DNA of 64,000 nucleotides from Hyalella azteca (lineage: Eukaryota > Arthropoda > Malacostraca > Amphipoda > Hyalellidae), in the NCBI RefSeq assembly GCF_000764305.2, contig NW_025930675.1:310001-374000 (forward strand), read 5' to 3'. Below the pieces are notes generated by a model. The model saw only the letters and a list, made by a program, of their open reading frames with translations, searched no databases and was not told the DNA's origin. Below are positions 61,755-64,000 of this stretch, piece by piece. How positions within the stretch are numbered: the stretch's first letter is position 1; the number at the start of each line of letters is the position of its first letter. The translations under genes and the position numbers were made by a program.

Positions 61755-62936
61755 GGTGAATGTTGCAGGTGGTACAAGCTATACAACAAACAGGTGGTTC
61801 AGCTATACTCCCGTGAATGTTAGCAATTGTTATTCATATTCTGTTTGGATACAAATCGAGTGAGTAAACACAGAGCAACAAAGACTTGTCCTCGTGATTT
61901 AAATAATAATTCATCGCAAGGAGCATAGATCCTAACATAATTAATTATATACCAGGCTTTCGCGTCTCCTGATAACAATGTTAAGATAATATGCAGTCGC
62001 AGTCCACTGATGGATTTCTTGCCTTGTCCTTGCAACTAATTTGAAAGTAAATGCTAACTGGCAACATAAGTTTAATTTCTCTTGGGCTTCCATATTCTGT
62101 TTTTTCTTTTGCACATTATAATATTTGAAATTTTAAAAAAGTTGTTAGAATTTTCCGAATCTTTCGTCATTGCTGATTGGTTGACTTGTAATTTCAATAT
62201 ACTGATGATAACTAATCATTGAATGGATTATTTAACACGTCGCTTCAGCTGGGACGGTTGCAGCTGTAGTGTATGACGCCGCGTGAAGAGCCATCGTTAA
62301 CTGATGATAGAGCTAACTGATGATAGAGCTAACTGATGATAGAGCATCATCAGTTAGCTCTATCATCAGTTAGCTCTATCATCAGTTAGCTCTGTCATCA
62401 GTTAACGCTGGCTCTTCACGTGACGTCATACACTACAGCTGCAACCGTCCCAGCTGAAGCAACGAGTTAACAATCCGTTCAATGATTAGTTATCATCAGT
62501 ATATTGTAATTACTAGGCAATCTATAAGCAATGTCGTAAAAGATTCGTAAAATTCTAACAACTTCTCAAAACTTCAAATATTATTAGATATAAAAATGGC
62601 AGAATGTGGAGAACCAAGAAAAATTAAACTTATGTTGCCAGCTACCATTTACTTTCAAATTAATTGCAATGACAAGGCAAGAAATCCATCAGTGGGCTGC
62701 GACTGCATATTATCTTAACATTGTTATCAGGAGACGCGAAAGCCTGGTATATGATCATTTTAGATCTACGCTTTCCGACGAATCATTTAAATGCATCCCG
62801 AGGACAATTTTTTGTTGTCCTATGTTAACTTGCTCTATTTGTATCCAAGCAGAATATGAATAACAATTGCTAACATTCTGGGGTGTGCAGCTGAATACGA
62901 CCAGTTTGTTATAATACTCAGGCGTCCTACATTCTT
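61755..62936. mobile_element. Fold-back element, ~590-bp diverged arms
   Basis: The two halves are inverted copies about a centre near 62343. GAATGTTAGCAATTGTTATT (61815) pairs with 62860-62880. ACCAGGCTTTCGCGTCTCCT (61950) and the boxes ACTGATGATAACTAATCATT and CTTCAGCTGGGACGGTTGCA all recur inverted. Substitutions and small indels are scattered through the outer arms, while the inner ~100 bases are better matched. The inner ends consist of tandem 16-base units, AGCTAACTGATGATAG, with about three on the left and four inverted on the right, around AGAGC. Long inverted arms with tandem repeats at their inner ends resemble Foldback-type elements. I see no coding region. A fragment related to neither arm is absent, so the loop is essentially zero. 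Confidence 0.88.
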
Positions 62937-64000
62937 CTTCTTCTTATTTATTCTTAAAGGAGCACTGGAAACTGGTCCATGCAGCCCCTTGCCTAAACTG
63001 GGTATAGTTTGTGCCTAATAGTCATATAACATCAGACAATAAAAATCTGAAAGAAAGAGAAAACACTCAAACACACAAAAAAAGAGAAGACTAATAACAG
63101 CAAAGAGAACAATAACAAATGGAAAACAAATTGTAGAGAGAAACGAATGAAATAAAAGAACATGGTTTATGATAACAATAGCATGGCTAAATGTTTAGGT
63201 ATAGAATAGGTATAGGGGATACAAAATTGAGCATCGGCTCAAGAGATCACCACATTGGCAATGTGCATCTAGCCTGGTTACTTGTAGTATCCATGCCCTA
63301 GTCAGCGCCTCAGATGAGCTCGTATAAGTTAATGACAAGCTATAAGGCGTCCCACATGCACAACGGCTCCGAGACGTTGCAGGCACGTCATGACAGTTGA
63401 AAACAAAATGAACAAACTGAAATAATAATATAGAGCACAGTGTAGAAAAAACACATAATTTCATTGCATGTATATTACGTTAGATATTATCTATATTATT
63501 ATAATTCACTCAAATTAGGAAAAAGCTATAACACCTTATGACACGCAGAGAAACACAAGAGATAAAATTAAATGTTTACCTTATAAACTCTGTCATTTTC
63601 AGGAAGTCATACTTTGAGGAAAATTATATTTTATGCTAAACGCAATCAAAAATTAAGGGTATGAGAGACATGAAATAATGTTTCATTAAATAAGAATTGT
63701 GTACAATATAGTTTTAACAGATACAAAACAAAAATATAAGTCCCTAATTTAAACAGTCGAAGAACAAAAAATTAACTTAATGCCCATTCGAAACTTGGTA
63801 ACATTTGGTACTTATACTAATTCCTTTATTGTATTCGTTATATCTAACTTATCTTTAGGTTTAGCGAATTGAATATACGAAGTTTAGGAAATATACGCAA
63901 ATTCTACGTACATAAAACGAAGTTATTTCATAGCGTTTGGATGATCAAAACGTGTTAATGCTGTTAAAAACATATTTTATAACCATTGCATAACATGAAT
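62937..64000. other. Gene-free AT-rich stretch
   Basis: No gene, RNA or element was recognised. A (TTC)n-like patch at 62935-62950 abuts the fold-back. Confidence 0.5.

Noticed and set aside
62606..62863. 85-codon gene in the right arm of the fold-back
   Set aside because: The mirrored left arm does not keep the frame, so it has no support as coding.

Overview
The window reads as non-coding DNA from a large, repeat-rich metazoan nuclear genome. It is AT-rich. It has no operons, no dense reading frames, no rRNA or tRNA I could recognise, and no convincing multi-exon gene. It carries many unrelated minisatellites, short non-autonomous transposon relics, a piece of non-LTR retrotransposon and two long inverted repeats. 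This mix fits an invertebrate, and an arthropod (perhaps a crustacean) is my best guess. That guess is inference: no protein or RNA gene here fixes the taxon.

Layout. 0-10 kb: a 22-bp and a 17-bp array, two copies (one per strand) of a dispersed family I call DR1, and a 1-kb minisatellite (8155-9135) whose unit changes from 24 to 23 bp part way along. 10-23 kb: the densest minisatellite zone, with arrays of 29-32, about 20, 80, 58, 22, 22, 32-33, 32 and 16 bp, three more DR1 copies and two short perfect hairpins. 23-31 kb: almost featureless, except for a 239-bp piggyBac-like MITE with TTAA on both sides (29347-29585). 31-43 kb: a GC-rich block, further arrays (16, 73-76, 32, 36, 42, 69-70 and 30 bp) and one copy of a MITE-like element with an internal GTCT/GTCC microsatellite. 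Its second copy is at 49.7 kb. 43-55 kb: essentially nothing recognisable. 55.9-57.2 kb: GC-rich palindromic blocks in AT-rich surroundings. 58-63 kb: a diverged 215-bp direct duplication, a broken reverse-transcriptase fragment of a non-LTR retrotransposon, a nearly perfect 345-bp-arm palindrome (59622-60319) and, 1.4 kb further on, an older 590-bp-arm fold-back element (61755-62936).

No set of genes works together here. The notable content is structural: the two large fold-backs side by side, the DR1 family (five copies, four of which align without gaps over a 60-base core), the piggyBac-like MITE, and a 22-bp minisatellite that stays open in all six frames. Most apparent reading frames lie in tandem arrays or are of the length expected by chance in AT-rich DNA. 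I therefore annotate no CDS with confidence.
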